Source: Parasulfuritortus sp037446165
Lineage (GTDB): Bacteria > Pseudomonadota > Gammaproteobacteria > Burkholderiales > Thiobacillaceae
Assembly: GCA_037446165.1 (NCBI GenBank)
Contig: JBBIJC010000019.1
Span: forward strand, 1-29,107
Direction of reading: 5' to 3'
Length of the DNA stretch: 29,107 nt
Position 1 is the stretch's first letter. Each line of letters opens with the position of its first letter. Made by a program: the position numbers and the translations under genes. Positions 7,834 through 15,183 of this stretch are shown here, piece by piece. Under the pieces are notes generated by a model. It ran no database searches. It was not told where the DNA came from and saw only the letters and a program-made list of their open reading frames with translations.

Positions 7834-8851
7834 AACTCCTGCCCCTTCATCCTTGCCCGACGCGTCGCGCGGCACGGCATGGATCTTGCCGCTGGCCCTG
7901 ATCCTCTCGGTGCTGGCCTTCGCCACCACCGGCGCCATCTTCTGGTACATGCAGACACGGATCCAGGACCTGGAAGTGCAACTGGCCCGGCGCATCGGCG
8001 AGTTTGACAGTTCCAGCAAGGAGGCGCGCAGCGCGGCCAAGGAAGTGCGCGCCACGGTCGACGATCTGACGACACGCACTGCGGCGCTGGAGGCCAAGGC
8101 CATGGAGGCCCAGAACCAGCAACTGGCGCTGGGGGCCATGTATCAGGAACTGGCGCGGGGGCAGGACGAACGGCTTCTGGCCGACATCGAGCAGACCCTG
8201 CTGTTTGCCGACCAGCAACTGGAGATGGCGGGCAATGTGCGCGCCGCGGTGCTTGGTCTGGACGCTGCGGCCGGCCGACTGGCGCGCATGAAGAAGCCTC
8301 AGTTCGAGCGTCTGCGCGCCGCGATCAGCCGCGATTCGGCCCGGCTCAAGCTGCTGCCCGCGGCCGACGTGGTCGGCATCAACGCCCGGCTCGATGCCTT
8401 GTTGCAGAACGTCGACAAGCTGAAGCTGGAATCCGACCAGGAAACCCCGGTCTTGATCAAACCCCGAACCGGCTCTGGCGCCATGGACTGGATGGGGCGG
8501 CTGGGCTCCGAGACCTGGACCGAGATCAAGCAGTTGGTCCGCATCCGCCGTCTGGACCACCCCGACCTGGCCTTGCTGGAGCCCTCGCAGACCTATTTCC
8601 TGCGCCAGAACCTCAAGCTGCGCTTGTTGTCGGCGCGGCTGGCGGTATTGCAGCGGGATGAGTCCACCTTCCGTTCCGATATCGCGTCGAGCCGGCAATG
8701 GATCGGTCAGTACTTCAATCAGAACGACGAACTGACCCGCGGCGTGTTGCAGGATCTGAAAGAGTTATCGGCCATGCCGGTGGCACTCCAGAACGCCAAT
8801 CTGAACGATAGCCTGGGCGTCCTCCATGCCATGGCCGGAGTGACGCGCTGA
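7826..8851 (+). CDS. hemX: HemX-like membrane-anchored protein
   Basis: The 341-residue protein has a short cytoplasmic N-terminus, one membrane segment at about residues 17-41 (ILPLALILSVLAFATTGAIFWYM) and a coiled-coil/helical periplasmic part. The helical part is rich in Ala, Gln and Leu (ARSAAKEVRATVDDLTTR and onwards). C-terminal landmarks such as LLFADQQLEMAGN and the EPSQTYFLRQNLKLRLLSAR segment match the HemX family. Databases often call HemX a uroporphyrinogen-III C-methyltransferase, but it has no methyltransferase motif; its role is unclear and probably structural in the haem pathway. The ATG at 7817 is an alternative start. The stop overlaps the hemY ATG. Confidence 0.88.
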   Translation: MTETPAPSSLPDASRGTAWILPLALILSVLAFATTGAIFWYMQTRIQDLEVQLARRIGEFDSSSKEARSAAKEVRATVDDLTTRTAALEAKAMEAQNQQLALGAMYQELARGQDERLLADIEQTLLFADQQLEMAGNVRAAVLGLDAAAGRLARMKKPQFERLRAAISRDSARLKLLPAADVVGINARLDALLQNVDKLKLESDQETPVLIKPRTGSGAMDWMGRLGSETWTEIKQLVRIRRLDHPDLALLEPSQTYFLRQNLKLRLLSARLAVLQRDESTFRSDIASSRQWIGQYFNQNDELTRGVLQDLKELSAMPVALQNANLNDSLGVLHAMAGVTR

Positions 8852-9363
8852 TGCGCGCGGTGGTCTGGTTCCTGCTGCTGTTCGTCCTGGCGGTGGCGAT
8901 CACCCTGCTGGCCCGCTTCGATGCTGGCTATGTGGTTGTGGTGCTGCCGCCCTGGCGGCTCGAGATGTCCTTCATGCTGGCCGCAGTGGCGATGCTGATG
9001 ATGTTTGGTATCGCTTACTTCGGGGTGCGGCTGGCGCGGCTGGCCTTGCGCCTGCCGGCCGATGTGCGGGCCTGGCATCACCGCCGGCGCAGCGACAAGG
9101 CGGAGGATGACCTGTCTCGCGCCATAGCGGCCTACCTCGCTGGCCATATGGCCCAGGCCCGCACCCTGGCCGACAGCGCCCTATTGAATCAGCAGGTCCC
9201 CCTGGCGGCCCTTCTGGCGGCCCATGCCGCCCTGGCCGAAGGCGATCGTCAGGGCGCAGAGGCCTATCTGGGCAGGGTCAGGAGCGACGTTGGCGAACTC
9301 GCCGCCGCGCGCCTGGCGGTCGAGAAAAAACTGGCTGAAACCAATACCGCCACTCCCTCGTAG
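8851..9363 (+). CDS. hemY: HemY-like protein, C-terminally truncated
   Basis: The 170-residue product corresponds to the N-terminal HemY_N domain only. It has two membrane segments (about 3-22 and 38-62), a basic stretch (RLPADVRAWHHRRRSDKAE), then a TPR-like helix pair (LSRAIAAYLAGHMAQARTLADSAL and a helix ending AALAEGDRQGAEAYL). Typical HemY is about 390-400 residues with more TPRs after this point. Here a TAG ends the frame at 9363. Only 37 bp remain before the convergent reductase gene, so no room is left for the missing half. It overlaps hemX as ATGA. HemY (proteobacterial, TPR type) is not the protoporphyrinogen oxidase of the same name. It could be a functional short form or a decayed gene. 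Confidence 0.82.
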   Translation: MRAVVWFLLLFVLAVAITLLARFDAGYVVVVLPPWRLEMSFMLAAVAMLMMFGIAYFGVRLARLALRLPADVRAWHHRRRSDKAEDDLSRAIAAYLAGHMAQARTLADSALLNQQVPLAALLAAHAALAEGDRQGAEAYLGRVRSDVGELAAARLAVEKKLAETNTATPS

Positions 9364-9400
9364 ACGAAAATCCGGGCTGCGCGGGAGTGACGTGCGCGAG

Positions 9401-10405
9401 CTACTGGAACGCGAACGCATCCGAGTAGAACGCATCCTCGGGCAGTCCTCTGGCCATGAAATCCCGCCTGGCCGCATCGATCATCGGCGGCGCGCCGCAG
9501 GCGTATACCTCGTAACCCGACAGATCGGCAAAATCGGCCAGCACCGCCTGATGCACGAAACCGGTCCGGCCGGGCCAGTTGTCCGCCGGTTGCGGCTCGG
9601 ACAGCACCGGGATGAAACTGAAATTCTTGTGCTCCTGCTGCCACTTCGCCGGCAGGCCGGGCAGGTACAGATCGGGCAGTGACTTCGCACCCCAGTACAG
9701 GACCATCTCCCGGTCGGTGCCGTGGTGGAACAGGTGGGTGAGCAGGCTCTTGATCGGTGCGAAGCCGGTGCCGCCGGCCAGGAAGATGATCGGCTTGTCC
9801 GACTCGCGCAGGAAGAAGCTGCCCAGCGGACCCTTGATGCGCATGATGTCCTTCGCCTTCATGCCGCCGAATACCTGGTCGGTGAACTGGCCGCCCGGGA
9901 CGTGGCGGATATGCAGTTCCAGCAGCTCGTCCTCTTCCGGCGCGTTGGCCAGCGAAAAACTCCGGTTCTTGCCGTCCTTGAGCAGGAAGTCGATGTACTG
10001 GCCGGGCAGGAACTGCAGCCGCTCGCTGCTGGGCAGCTTGAGCCATAACGCCATCACGTCATCGGCCAGCTTCTCCATTTTCTCCACCCGGCAGGGCAGG
10101 GTCTTGACCGGGATGTCCTTGGCGGCGCCGATCTCCTTGGCCTCGATCACCAGATCGCTGGTCGGCCTGGCGGTGCAGAACAAGGCCAGGCCCTTGGCCT
10201 TGTCCTCGTCCGGCAGCGTGCCGGCCTGATGCGCGCCATGGTCCACCGAGCCCGACAGCACCTTGCCCTTGCAGGCCCCGCAGGCGCCGTTGCGGCAGCC
10301 ATAAGGCAGGGCCAGGTTTTCCCGGAGCGCGGCCTCCAGCACGGTTTCGCCGTCATGCACGGTAAACTGGTGGCCGCTGGGCTGGATGGTGACCTGGTGA
10401 GACAT
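9401..10405 (-). CDS. [2Fe-2S] ferredoxin-domain NAD(P)H:flavin reductase (AscD/phenol-hydroxylase-reductase type)
   Basis: A 334-residue three-domain electron-transfer protein. The N-terminal plant-type ferredoxin domain has the cluster motif CRNGACGAC (C37, C42, C45) with the fourth ligand C77 in ALFCTARP. The FAD domain follows, with RSFSLANAPEE (the RxYSxxN-type motif) and GGQFTDQVF. The NAD(P) domain has IIFLAGGTGFAPI and ends with YACGAPPMIDAARR. Close relatives are annotated as CDP-6-deoxy-glucoseen reductase, but no deoxysugar genes are nearby, so the electron acceptor is unknown. The start at 10405 is set by AAGGA 7 nt upstream. The longer frame (from 10498) overlaps the divergent SDR gene. 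Confidence 0.92.
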   Translation of the reverse strand: MSHQVTIQPSGHQFTVHDGETVLEAALRENLALPYGCRNGACGACKGKVLSGSVDHGAHQAGTLPDEDKAKGLALFCTARPTSDLVIEAKEIGAAKDIPVKTLPCRVEKMEKLADDVMALWLKLPSSERLQFLPGQYIDFLLKDGKNRSFSLANAPEEDELLELHIRHVPGGQFTDQVFGGMKAKDIMRIKGPLGSFFLRESDKPIIFLAGGTGFAPIKSLLTHLFHHGTDREMVLYWGAKSLPDLYLPGLPAKWQQEHKNFSFIPVLSEPQPADNWPGRTGFVHQAVLADFADLSGYEVYACGAPPMIDAARRDFMARGLPEDAFYSDAFAFQ

Positions 10406-10430
10406 CGTTAATTCCTTCTGAAGACTGAAC

Positions 10431-11285
10431 ATGTTACGAATTCTGATAGTCGGCTGCGGCGACGTAGGCCTGCGCGCCGCCCGACCACTGCGCGGCAAGG
10501 CCCGCGTCTACGGCCTGCTGCGTTCAATGGATCGGGCTGAGCAACTGCGCGCCGCCGGAGTGATCCCGATCATCGGCGACCTCGACGACCGCCGCAGCCT
10601 GCGCCGCATCGCCGGCCTGGCCGATGTCGTCTTCCACTTCGCGCCGCCGCCGGCCGAGGGCGAACTCGACCCGCGTACCCGCCGCCTCATCGCTGCCTTG
10701 AGCGCGGCGAGTTTACCCCGGACGCTGATCTACGTCAGCACCAGCGGCGTCTACGGCGACTGTGCCGGCGCGGTGGTGCCCGAGACCTGGCCGGTCCGGC
10801 CCAGGAACGCACGGGCGAAACGGCGCCAGGACGCCGAACGGCAGTTGCGCCGCTGGGCGGCACGCACCGGCGTCGGCCTCGCCATCCTGCGCGCGCCGGG
10901 CATCTACGCCCGCGACCGGATGCCCGAAGAACGGGTGCGCAAGGGCCTGCCGGCGCTGCGCCCGGAGGACGACATCCACACCAACCACATCCACGCCGAC
11001 GACCTGGCCGGCCTGGCGGTCGCCGCGCTGTTCCGTGGTGGCCGCAACCGCCTTTACAACGCCGTCGACGACAGTGGCCTGAAGATGGGCGACTGGTTCG
11101 ACGTCGTGGCCGACCACCTCGGCCTGGCGCGTCCGCCGCGCCAGTCGAAGGACGAGGTCATGGCGGCGGTGACGCCGGCCATGCGCAGCTTCCTGTCGGA
11201 GTCGCGGCGGCTGACCAACGGGCGGATCAAGCGGGAGTTGAAATACCGGCTGCGCTATCCGACGGTGCGGGAGGGGTTGGTGTAG
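10431..11285 (+). CDS. Atypical SDR family NAD(P)-dependent epimerase/reductase (YeeZ-like)
   Basis: The 284-residue Rossmann protein opens MLRILIVGCGDVGLRAARPL, an NAD(P)-binding GxGxxG variant. It shows ADVVFHFAPPP and LIYVSTSGVYGD as in extended and atypical SDRs. The usual YxxxK active-site pair is not clearly present: the Tyr of GVYGD is followed by an Arg-rich stretch (RARAKRRQDAERQL). Later landmarks are LRAPGIYARDR, HTNHIHADDLA and YNAVDD. This is the YeeZ/SDR_a5 pattern; substrate unknown. It diverges from the ferredoxin reductase with 25 bp between starts, so the two share a control region. That may mean a redox link, but this is inference. Confidence 0.85.
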   Translation: MLRILIVGCGDVGLRAARPLRGKARVYGLLRSMDRAEQLRAAGVIPIIGDLDDRRSLRRIAGLADVVFHFAPPPAEGELDPRTRRLIAALSAASLPRTLIYVSTSGVYGDCAGAVVPETWPVRPRNARAKRRQDAERQLRRWAARTGVGLAILRAPGIYARDRMPEERVRKGLPALRPEDDIHTNHIHADDLAGLAVAALFRGGRNRLYNAVDDSGLKMGDWFDVVADHLGLARPPRQSKDEVMAAVTPAMRSFLSESRRLTNGRIKRELKYRLRYPTVREGLV

Positions 11286-11361
11286 GGGGCAATAAGCAAA
11301 GCGCATTGCACCAAACCAGTTGTATCAAAACAATCTGCGAAACTTGCCCTCGGGGCTTGGT

Positions 11362-11407
11362 TTGTCCATTATCTTTGATTGAGGTAGACTAACAAAACTT
11401 AGTCTAC
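11362..11407 (+). promoter_or_regulatory. Promoter and perfect inverted-repeat operator of the toxin-antitoxin pair
   Basis: GTAGACTAA (11384-11392) and TTAGTCTAC (11399-11407) are a perfect 9-bp inverted repeat around CAAAAC, 11 nt before the antitoxin ATG. A candidate -35 TTGTCC (11362-11367) lies exactly 17 nt from TAGACT (11385-11390), which would be a -10 inside the left arm. Binding of the antitoxin or the toxin-antitoxin complex would then block RNA polymerase, the usual autoregulation of Phd/YefM-type operons. AAGG at 11408-11411 is the ribosome site, 7 nt from the ATG. The rest of the gap (11286-11361) shows nothing. Confidence 0.72.
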
Positions 11408-11418
11408 AAGGTTTTTCT

Positions 11419-11664
11419 ATGCAAACTGTCAACATTCACGAAGCGAAAACTCATCTCTCGCGCTTGGTTGAACAGGCCGCCAGTGGCGAGCCATTTATCA
11501 TCGCCAAAGCGGGAAAGCCTTTGGTCAAGGTGATGGCCCTGAACGCACCGGAGGCTGAGCAACAAAAGCGGCTGGGATTCATGGCCGGACGGATTGCCGT
11601 GCCTGATGACTTCGATCACATGGGCAACCAAGAGATCGAGCAGCTATTCGGCGGCGATCAATGA
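11419..11664 (+). CDS. Phd/YefM-family antitoxin
   Basis: An 81-residue antitoxin. The N-terminal Phd/YefM DNA-binding fold is clear: VNIHEAKTHLSRLVEQAASG followed by EPFIIAKAGKPLVKVMAL, the standard beta-hairpin with a K-A-G-K-P turn. The C-terminal tail (GFMAGRIAVPDDFDHM and the acidic EIEQLFGGDQ) matches the region that wraps and inhibits PIN-domain toxins of this subtype. The stop overlaps the VapC start by 4 nt. It should bind the inverted repeat at 11384-11407 and repress its own operon. Confidence 0.93.
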   Translation: MQTVNIHEAKTHLSRLVEQAASGEPFIIAKAGKPLVKVMALNAPEAEQQKRLGFMAGRIAVPDDFDHMGNQEIEQLFGGDQ

Positions 11665-12047
11665 AACTGCTACTGGACACGCATTTGCTGCTCTGGACAG
11701 CCGGGGTACCGGAGCGGCTTCCCACCAAAGCGCGTGCCCTGATTGATGCGGCAGAAAATGAGTTGTTCTTCAGTGCGGCTAGTCTGTGGGAAATTTCCAT
11801 AAAACACGGCCTGGGTCGCCATGATTTTGCGGTCGACGTCAGGTTGCTGTACCGGGGCTTGCTGGATAACGGCTACAACGAGTTACCCATCCGCAGCCAA
11901 CACACCATTGCAGTAGGCAGCTTGCCTGCCATCCACAAGGATCCGTTCGACCGGATACTGGTTGCTCAGGCGATGGTGGAAGGCATCGCGCTGTTGACTT
12001 CCGACATACGGGTTGCCGAGTATCCCGGGCCTGTGATCAGGGTTTGA
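11661..12047 (+). CDS. vapC: PIN-domain ribonuclease toxin (VapC type)
   Basis: The 128-residue single PIN domain opens KLLLDTHLLLW with catalytic Asp6. Glu44 lies in SAASLWEISIK, Asp97 in HKDPFDRILVAQA, and Asp115 in LLTSDIRV. These four acidic residues form the Mg2+ site of VapC toxins, which cut tRNA or rRNA. The DTHxLLW opening and DPFDRxL motif mark the subgroup that pairs with Phd/YefM antitoxins. It overlaps the antitoxin gene (ATGA), giving tight coupling. All catalytic residues are present, so the toxin is probably active. It ends 17 bp before the convergent NYN gene. Confidence 0.93.
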   Translation: MKLLLDTHLLLWTAGVPERLPTKARALIDAAENELFFSAASLWEISIKHGLGRHDFAVDVRLLYRGLLDNGYNELPIRSQHTIAVGSLPAIHKDPFDRILVAQAMVEGIALLTSDIRVAEYPGPVIRV

Positions 12048-12064
12048 AGCGGGAATGTAACTGA

Positions 12065-12883
12065 TTATTTTGCACGGAGATAAAGAACCTTCTGGTTTTG
12101 TCCTGTCGCTTGCCGTTCTTCTGTTATGAACAAATCAGTTTTGGCTTTTACCAGATCGGAGAGTTTTTTGTAGCCATATAACCTCGAATCAAAATCCGGT
12201 TGCAGCTTGGTGAGATAGCTTCCAAAGGTGCCAAGATGGGCCCAGCCGGTGTCATCAATTGATTGCTCTAGCGCAGTAAGCACAAATTGTTTGGGGAACG
12301 ATTGTTTGTGGCCAGTGAGTTCGGTTGATTTGGGGTTGCTTGAAGCAGAAACAATCTTTTGTGTTATCTCGTTCTGCTGCAATGAATTGGCCACTTCAAT
12401 TGCTGTGTCAGGGCGAAGTATCTCGGTGAATACGAATTTGTGGCAGGCATTTCGAAAAGCATCCGGTGTTTTCTTCTCGCCGAAACCAAGTACTGTCAGT
12501 CCTTCCTCTCGTATGCGCATAGCTAGGCCAGTAAAATCACTGTCACTGGTGACTAGGCAGAAGCCATCGAATTTACGGGTGTAAAGCAAATCCATTGCAT
12601 CGATTATCAACGTGCTGTCGGTGGCATTCTTGCCTGTCGTGTATGCGAACTGTTGGACCGGCTTAATTGCATAGCGCTGCAATACCTTCTTCCAGGATGA
12701 ACTGGTTGGAGAAGTGAAATCACCGTAAATTCTTTTTACAGTTGNNNNNNNNNNNNNNNNNNNNNNNNNNNNNNNNNNNNNNNNNNNNNNNNNNNNNNNN
12801 NNNNNNNNNNNNNNNNNNNNNNNNNNNNNNNNNNNNNNNNNNNNTGGCTCCCTCTGTTGGTTATCAATATTGTCAGACTGCAT
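12065..12883 (-). CDS. NYN-domain (LabA/DUF88) putative RNase with C-terminal OST-HTH/LOTUS domain
   Basis: The visible part shows the NYN nuclease fold: TVKRIYGDF, then FAYTTGKNATDSTLIIDAMDL and FCLVTSDSDFTGLAMRIRE, with the conserved acidic residues, and GFGEKKTPDAFRNAC. The C-terminal 75 residues (FVLTALEQSIDDTGWAHLG and LYGYKKLSDLVK) match an OST-HTH/LOTUS RNA-binding domain. The N-terminal segment, which should carry the first catalytic Asp, falls in a run of 100 N (12745-12844). The frame stays open across exactly 100 N, and about 33 residues is the length the family needs there, so the gap length may be right. Start MQSDNIDNQQREP at 12883. The gene is clearly A+T-richer than its core neighbours, a sign of transfer. 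Confidence 0.8.
   Translation of the reverse strand: MQSDNIDNQQREPXXXXXXXXXXXXXXXXXXXXXXXXXXXXXXXXXXTVKRIYGDFTSPTSSSWKKVLQRYAIKPVQQFAYTTGKNATDSTLIIDAMDLLYTRKFDGFCLVTSDSDFTGLAMRIREEGLTVLGFGEKKTPDAFRNACHKFVFTEILRPDTAIEVANSLQQNEITQKIVSASSNPKSTELTGHKQSFPKQFVLTALEQSIDDTGWAHLGTFGSYLTKLQPDFDSRLYGYKKLSDLVKAKTDLFITEERQATGQNQKVLYLRAK
12745..12844. other. Unsequenced gap of 100 N
   Basis: Exactly 100 N, a conventional scaffold-gap length. It removes the N-terminal part of the NYN gene and any 3' end of the GNAT gene. The hairpin repeat at 12895-12930 lies 50 bp away and may have caused the assembly break. Confidence 0.98.
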
Positions 12884-13458
12884 GGGCCAATATAGCGAGT
12901 AGGTTGGGCTGACAAGCCCAACCTACTCGCGGGTTTTTCCAGTGTTTCTATTGAAAGGCCTTTAAGCTTTGGCGTTCCAACGCCGGATGAGATTGGATAA
13001 GGTTCAGTCTGGCCTGTTCTCCGATACCCACGTCGTTCGTAGAATGACAGCAAGTCGGCTCTTTGCGAGATAACGTGCATTACGAATTTCTCGACGCCGA
13101 ATGTCTGGATGGAATGGTTCTCGGCGTAAGCCAGCATGGTCTTGCCCAGCCCCTTCCCTTGTTCGGAGGGATGAACCGCGAACAGGCCGAGATAACAATG
13201 GCGCTCCCTTTTCTGGACATGAATGCAGGCCACGATGGCTCTTTCCCTACATGCAACGATAACGGCGGAATCGTGCGCCAAGATCAACTCATGCACCTTG
13301 GCGGCATGGGTTCGTGTTCCCGAGAGCAAGTGCCCCTCGTGGGTCCAACCGGAGTGGGACGATTCAGGTCGATATGCCTGATTGACGAGATGCGCGATGG
13401 TAGGCGTATCGCTTTCGTCGGCTAGGCGAAACTCAATCGAGATCTGTTCGCTTGGCAT
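12845..13458 (-). CDS. GNAT family N-acetyltransferase (3' end unresolved)
   Basis: From ATG at 13458 the protein reads MPSEQISIEFRLADESDTP and continues with a full GNAT fold: CYLGLFAVHPSEQGKGLGKTML includes the acetyl-CoA loop QGKGLG, and LLSFYERRGYRRTGQTEPYP is the C-terminal GNAT signature. The domain is complete by about KGLSIETLEK. After that the frame runs through the hairpin repeat and into the N gap without a stop, overlapping the NYN start. The native stop was probably displaced by the repeat. An ATG at 13500 would add 14 residues; neither start has a good ribosome site. It overlaps the namZ 3' end by 26 nt. Substrate unknown. Confidence 0.8.
12895..12930. repeat. Perfect 16-bp hairpin repeat
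   Basis: GCGAGTAGGTTGGGCT (12895-12910), loop GACA, then AGCCCAACCTACTCGC (12915-12930): a perfect 16-bp stem with a 4-nt loop. The core GTAGGTTGGGC is familiar from dispersed palindromic repeats in proteobacterial genomes, as far as I can recall. On the plus strand it is followed by GGGTTTTT, so it could end plus-strand transcripts. It sits in the 3' end of the GNAT reading frame, just upstream of the NYN start. It is probably an inserted REP-like or MITE-like element. Confidence 0.8.
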
Positions 13459-14653
13459 AAAGTAATAAGGGGTTACAGGTTTCGCGCCAGGTCGCTTCAT
13501 CCGGTTTGGTCAATGCGTCGAGATCACCCGGCACCGCCGCCGCATCGTCCACCCACTCCCGCAACAATGGACTGCCGTTGATCAGGTCGATGGCCAGCCG
13601 GTCGCGTTCGTATTCGTAGGGGAAGTTGCGCCAGAGCGGGTAATCCGGCTGTAGCAGACGGATGGCCTTGAAGGCCAGTGCCATGACGCGCCAGGGCTTG
13701 AAGGCATGGTGGTCGTAGCCGGTCTCGACGTGGATCTGCATGCCCGAGCAGAGCTTGCCGACGTGCTTGTGGAAGGTCGGCTCGAACCAGCATTCGCGCA
13801 GGCGGCAGCCGGCCAGCCAGTGCGGGGCGAGGTCATGCATGGCCTTGATGACGGCCCGGGCGTCGAGGTCGGGCGCGCCGAACAGTTCCAGCGGTCGGGT
13901 GGTGCCGCGGCCTTCGGACAGCGTGGTGCCTTCGAGCATCACGGTGCCTGCGTAGCAGCGGGCCATGCTCAGGTTGGGTGCGTTCGGGCTGGGGTTGATC
14001 CAGTCGCGTTCGCCCAGCGGCCAGCCGTAGCCGGGCGCGGCTTCGGGTTGCCAGCCTTGCATTTCGATGACGCGGTATTCGAGGTCGAGCCTGAACTGAC
14101 GGATGAACCAGTAGCCCATCTCGCCCAGGGTCAGGCCGTGGCGCATCGGCATCGGGCCGGCGCCAACGAAGCTCTCCCAGCCGGCACGCAGGGTCAGGCC
14201 TTCGACTGGCCGGCCGGCGGGGTTGGGCCGGTCTAGCACCCAGACCGTCTTGCCGTGCTTCGCGGCGGCTTCGAGCATGTAGAGCAAGGTGGTGATGAAG
14301 GTGTAGATGCGGCAGCCGAGGTCCTGCAGGTCGACCAGCAGGACGTCGAAGGTGGCCATCATGGCGTCGGTCGGGCGGCGCACTTCGCCATACAGGCTGA
14401 AGATCGGGATGCCATGCACCGGGTCGACGAAGTCGGGCGACTCCATCATGTTGTCCTGCTTGTCGCCGCGCAGGCCGTGCTGCGGGCCGAAGGCGGCGGA
14501 AAGCGTGATGTCCGGCAGCACGGCCAAGGCGTCGAGGGCATGGGTCAGGTTGGCGGTAACCGAGGCCGGATGGGCGAGCAGGGCGACGCGGCGGCCTTTG
14601 AGCGGGGCGCGCAGTCCGGGTTCTTCAAGCAGGCGGTCGAGTCCGAATTTCAT
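13433..14653 (-). CDS. namZ: DUF1343 exo-beta-N-acetylmuramidase (NamZ-like)
   Basis: The 406-residue protein covers the whole DUF1343 family. Landmarks are VALLAHPASVTANLTHALDAL, AFGPQHGLRGDKQDN, the GIPIFSLYGEVRRPT segment, LLVDLQDLGCRIYTFITTL, WVLDRPNPAGRPVEG and EGRGTTRPLELFGAPDLD. NamZ of Bacillus removes terminal N-acetylmuramic acid from peptidoglycan fragments. I see no signal peptide (it opens MKFGLDRLLEEPGLRAPLK), so it would act in the cytoplasm on imported muropeptides, suggesting a wall-recycling role. Its ATG overlaps the stop of the upstream DOMON-like gene (ATGA). I did not see NagZ, MurQ or AmpG genes nearby. Confidence 0.85.
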   Translation of the reverse strand: MKFGLDRLLEEPGLRAPLKGRRVALLAHPASVTANLTHALDALAVLPDITLSAAFGPQHGLRGDKQDNMMESPDFVDPVHGIPIFSLYGEVRRPTDAMMATFDVLLVDLQDLGCRIYTFITTLLYMLEAAAKHGKTVWVLDRPNPAGRPVEGLTLRAGWESFVGAGPMPMRHGLTLGEMGYWFIRQFRLDLEYRVIEMQGWQPEAAPGYGWPLGERDWINPSPNAPNLSMARCYAGTVMLEGTTLSEGRGTTRPLELFGAPDLDARAVIKAMHDLAPHWLAGCRLRECWFEPTFHKHVGKLCSGMQIHVETGYDHHAFKPWRVMALAFKAIRLLQPDYPLWRNFPYEYERDRLAIDLINGSPLLREWVDDAAAVPGDLDALTKPDEATWRETCNPLLLYAKRTDLD

Positions 14654-15183
14654 GGCAGTTCGAGGGTCAGCGCAAAGCCGTCAGTATGATGGAAGTCGGG
14701 CTTGCCGGGCGGGTGGCGCAGCGCCCAGTAGCTCAGCCGGCCATCCGCATGTTCCAGCACCGCCGAGAGGCCCAGCCGGTACCGCATGCCGTCGGGGAGC
14801 GCGCATCGGGCCAGATGAACCTTGATCTGAACTGCGTTGTCGGCGGTGTGGCAATGGATGACCGGCTCCGCAACGGAGTCCAGGTCGATTCGGTCGCGAT
14901 AGCCGCTGAACGCGTAGGTCGCCCATTCGCCCGATGGGGAGAAGTTGTATTCGCGGTAGCCCGGACCGTTTCCCGCCATGACGAAGGCCTCGAAGCAGGT
15001 GTGTTGCCAGAGCCCGTCGCGGCGCTGCGGGCTTGAGGGCGGCGGCACGATCAGGCCGGCCAGGTCGCCCGACAGGGTGTAGGTGAGGATCAGCAGATCG
15101 GCCCCGGCCGAGATGCTGACCTCGATGCCGTCCAGGTCCGGGCACGCGGTGGCGGGGTGAGGGCTAAGGCGGGCATGACGCAT
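14650..15183 (-). CDS. DOMON-like domain protein
   Basis: The 177-residue protein opens MRHARLSPHPATACPDLDG. It shows a beta-sandwich pattern with LTYTLSGDLAGLIVP, the conserved GLWQHTCFEAFV, YREYNFSPSGEWATYAFSGYR and LSYWALRHPPGKPDFHH. This matches the proteobacterial DOMON-like family, which resembles haem- or sugar-binding DOMON domains; no biochemical role is known to me. There is no signal peptide. The longer frame from 15252 adds 23 residues with no family match, so I chose the ATG at 15183. The stop overlaps the namZ start by 4 nt, so the pair is translated together, which hints at a shared task. Confidence 0.78.
   Translation of the reverse strand: MRHARLSPHPATACPDLDGIEVSISAGADLLILTYTLSGDLAGLIVPPPSSPQRRDGLWQHTCFEAFVMAGNGPGYREYNFSPSGEWATYAFSGYRDRIDLDSVAEPVIHCHTADNAVQIKVHLARCALPDGMRYRLGLSAVLEHADGRLSYWALRHPPGKPDFHHTDGFALTLELP

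Noticed and set aside
7826..8851. HemX as a uroporphyrinogen-III methyltransferase
   Set aside because: No methyltransferase motif is visible; the name is a common misannotation of the HemX family.
9224..9682. Possible frameshifted C-terminal half of hemY
   Set aside because: The plus-strand frame after 9363 shows Arg-rich shadow sequence with no TPR pattern and lies opposite the reductase gene.
12895..12930. Intrinsic terminator for the plus strand
   Set aside because: A GGGTTTTT follows the hairpin, but vapC ends at 12047 and no plus-strand gene lies just upstream, so I list it as a repeat.
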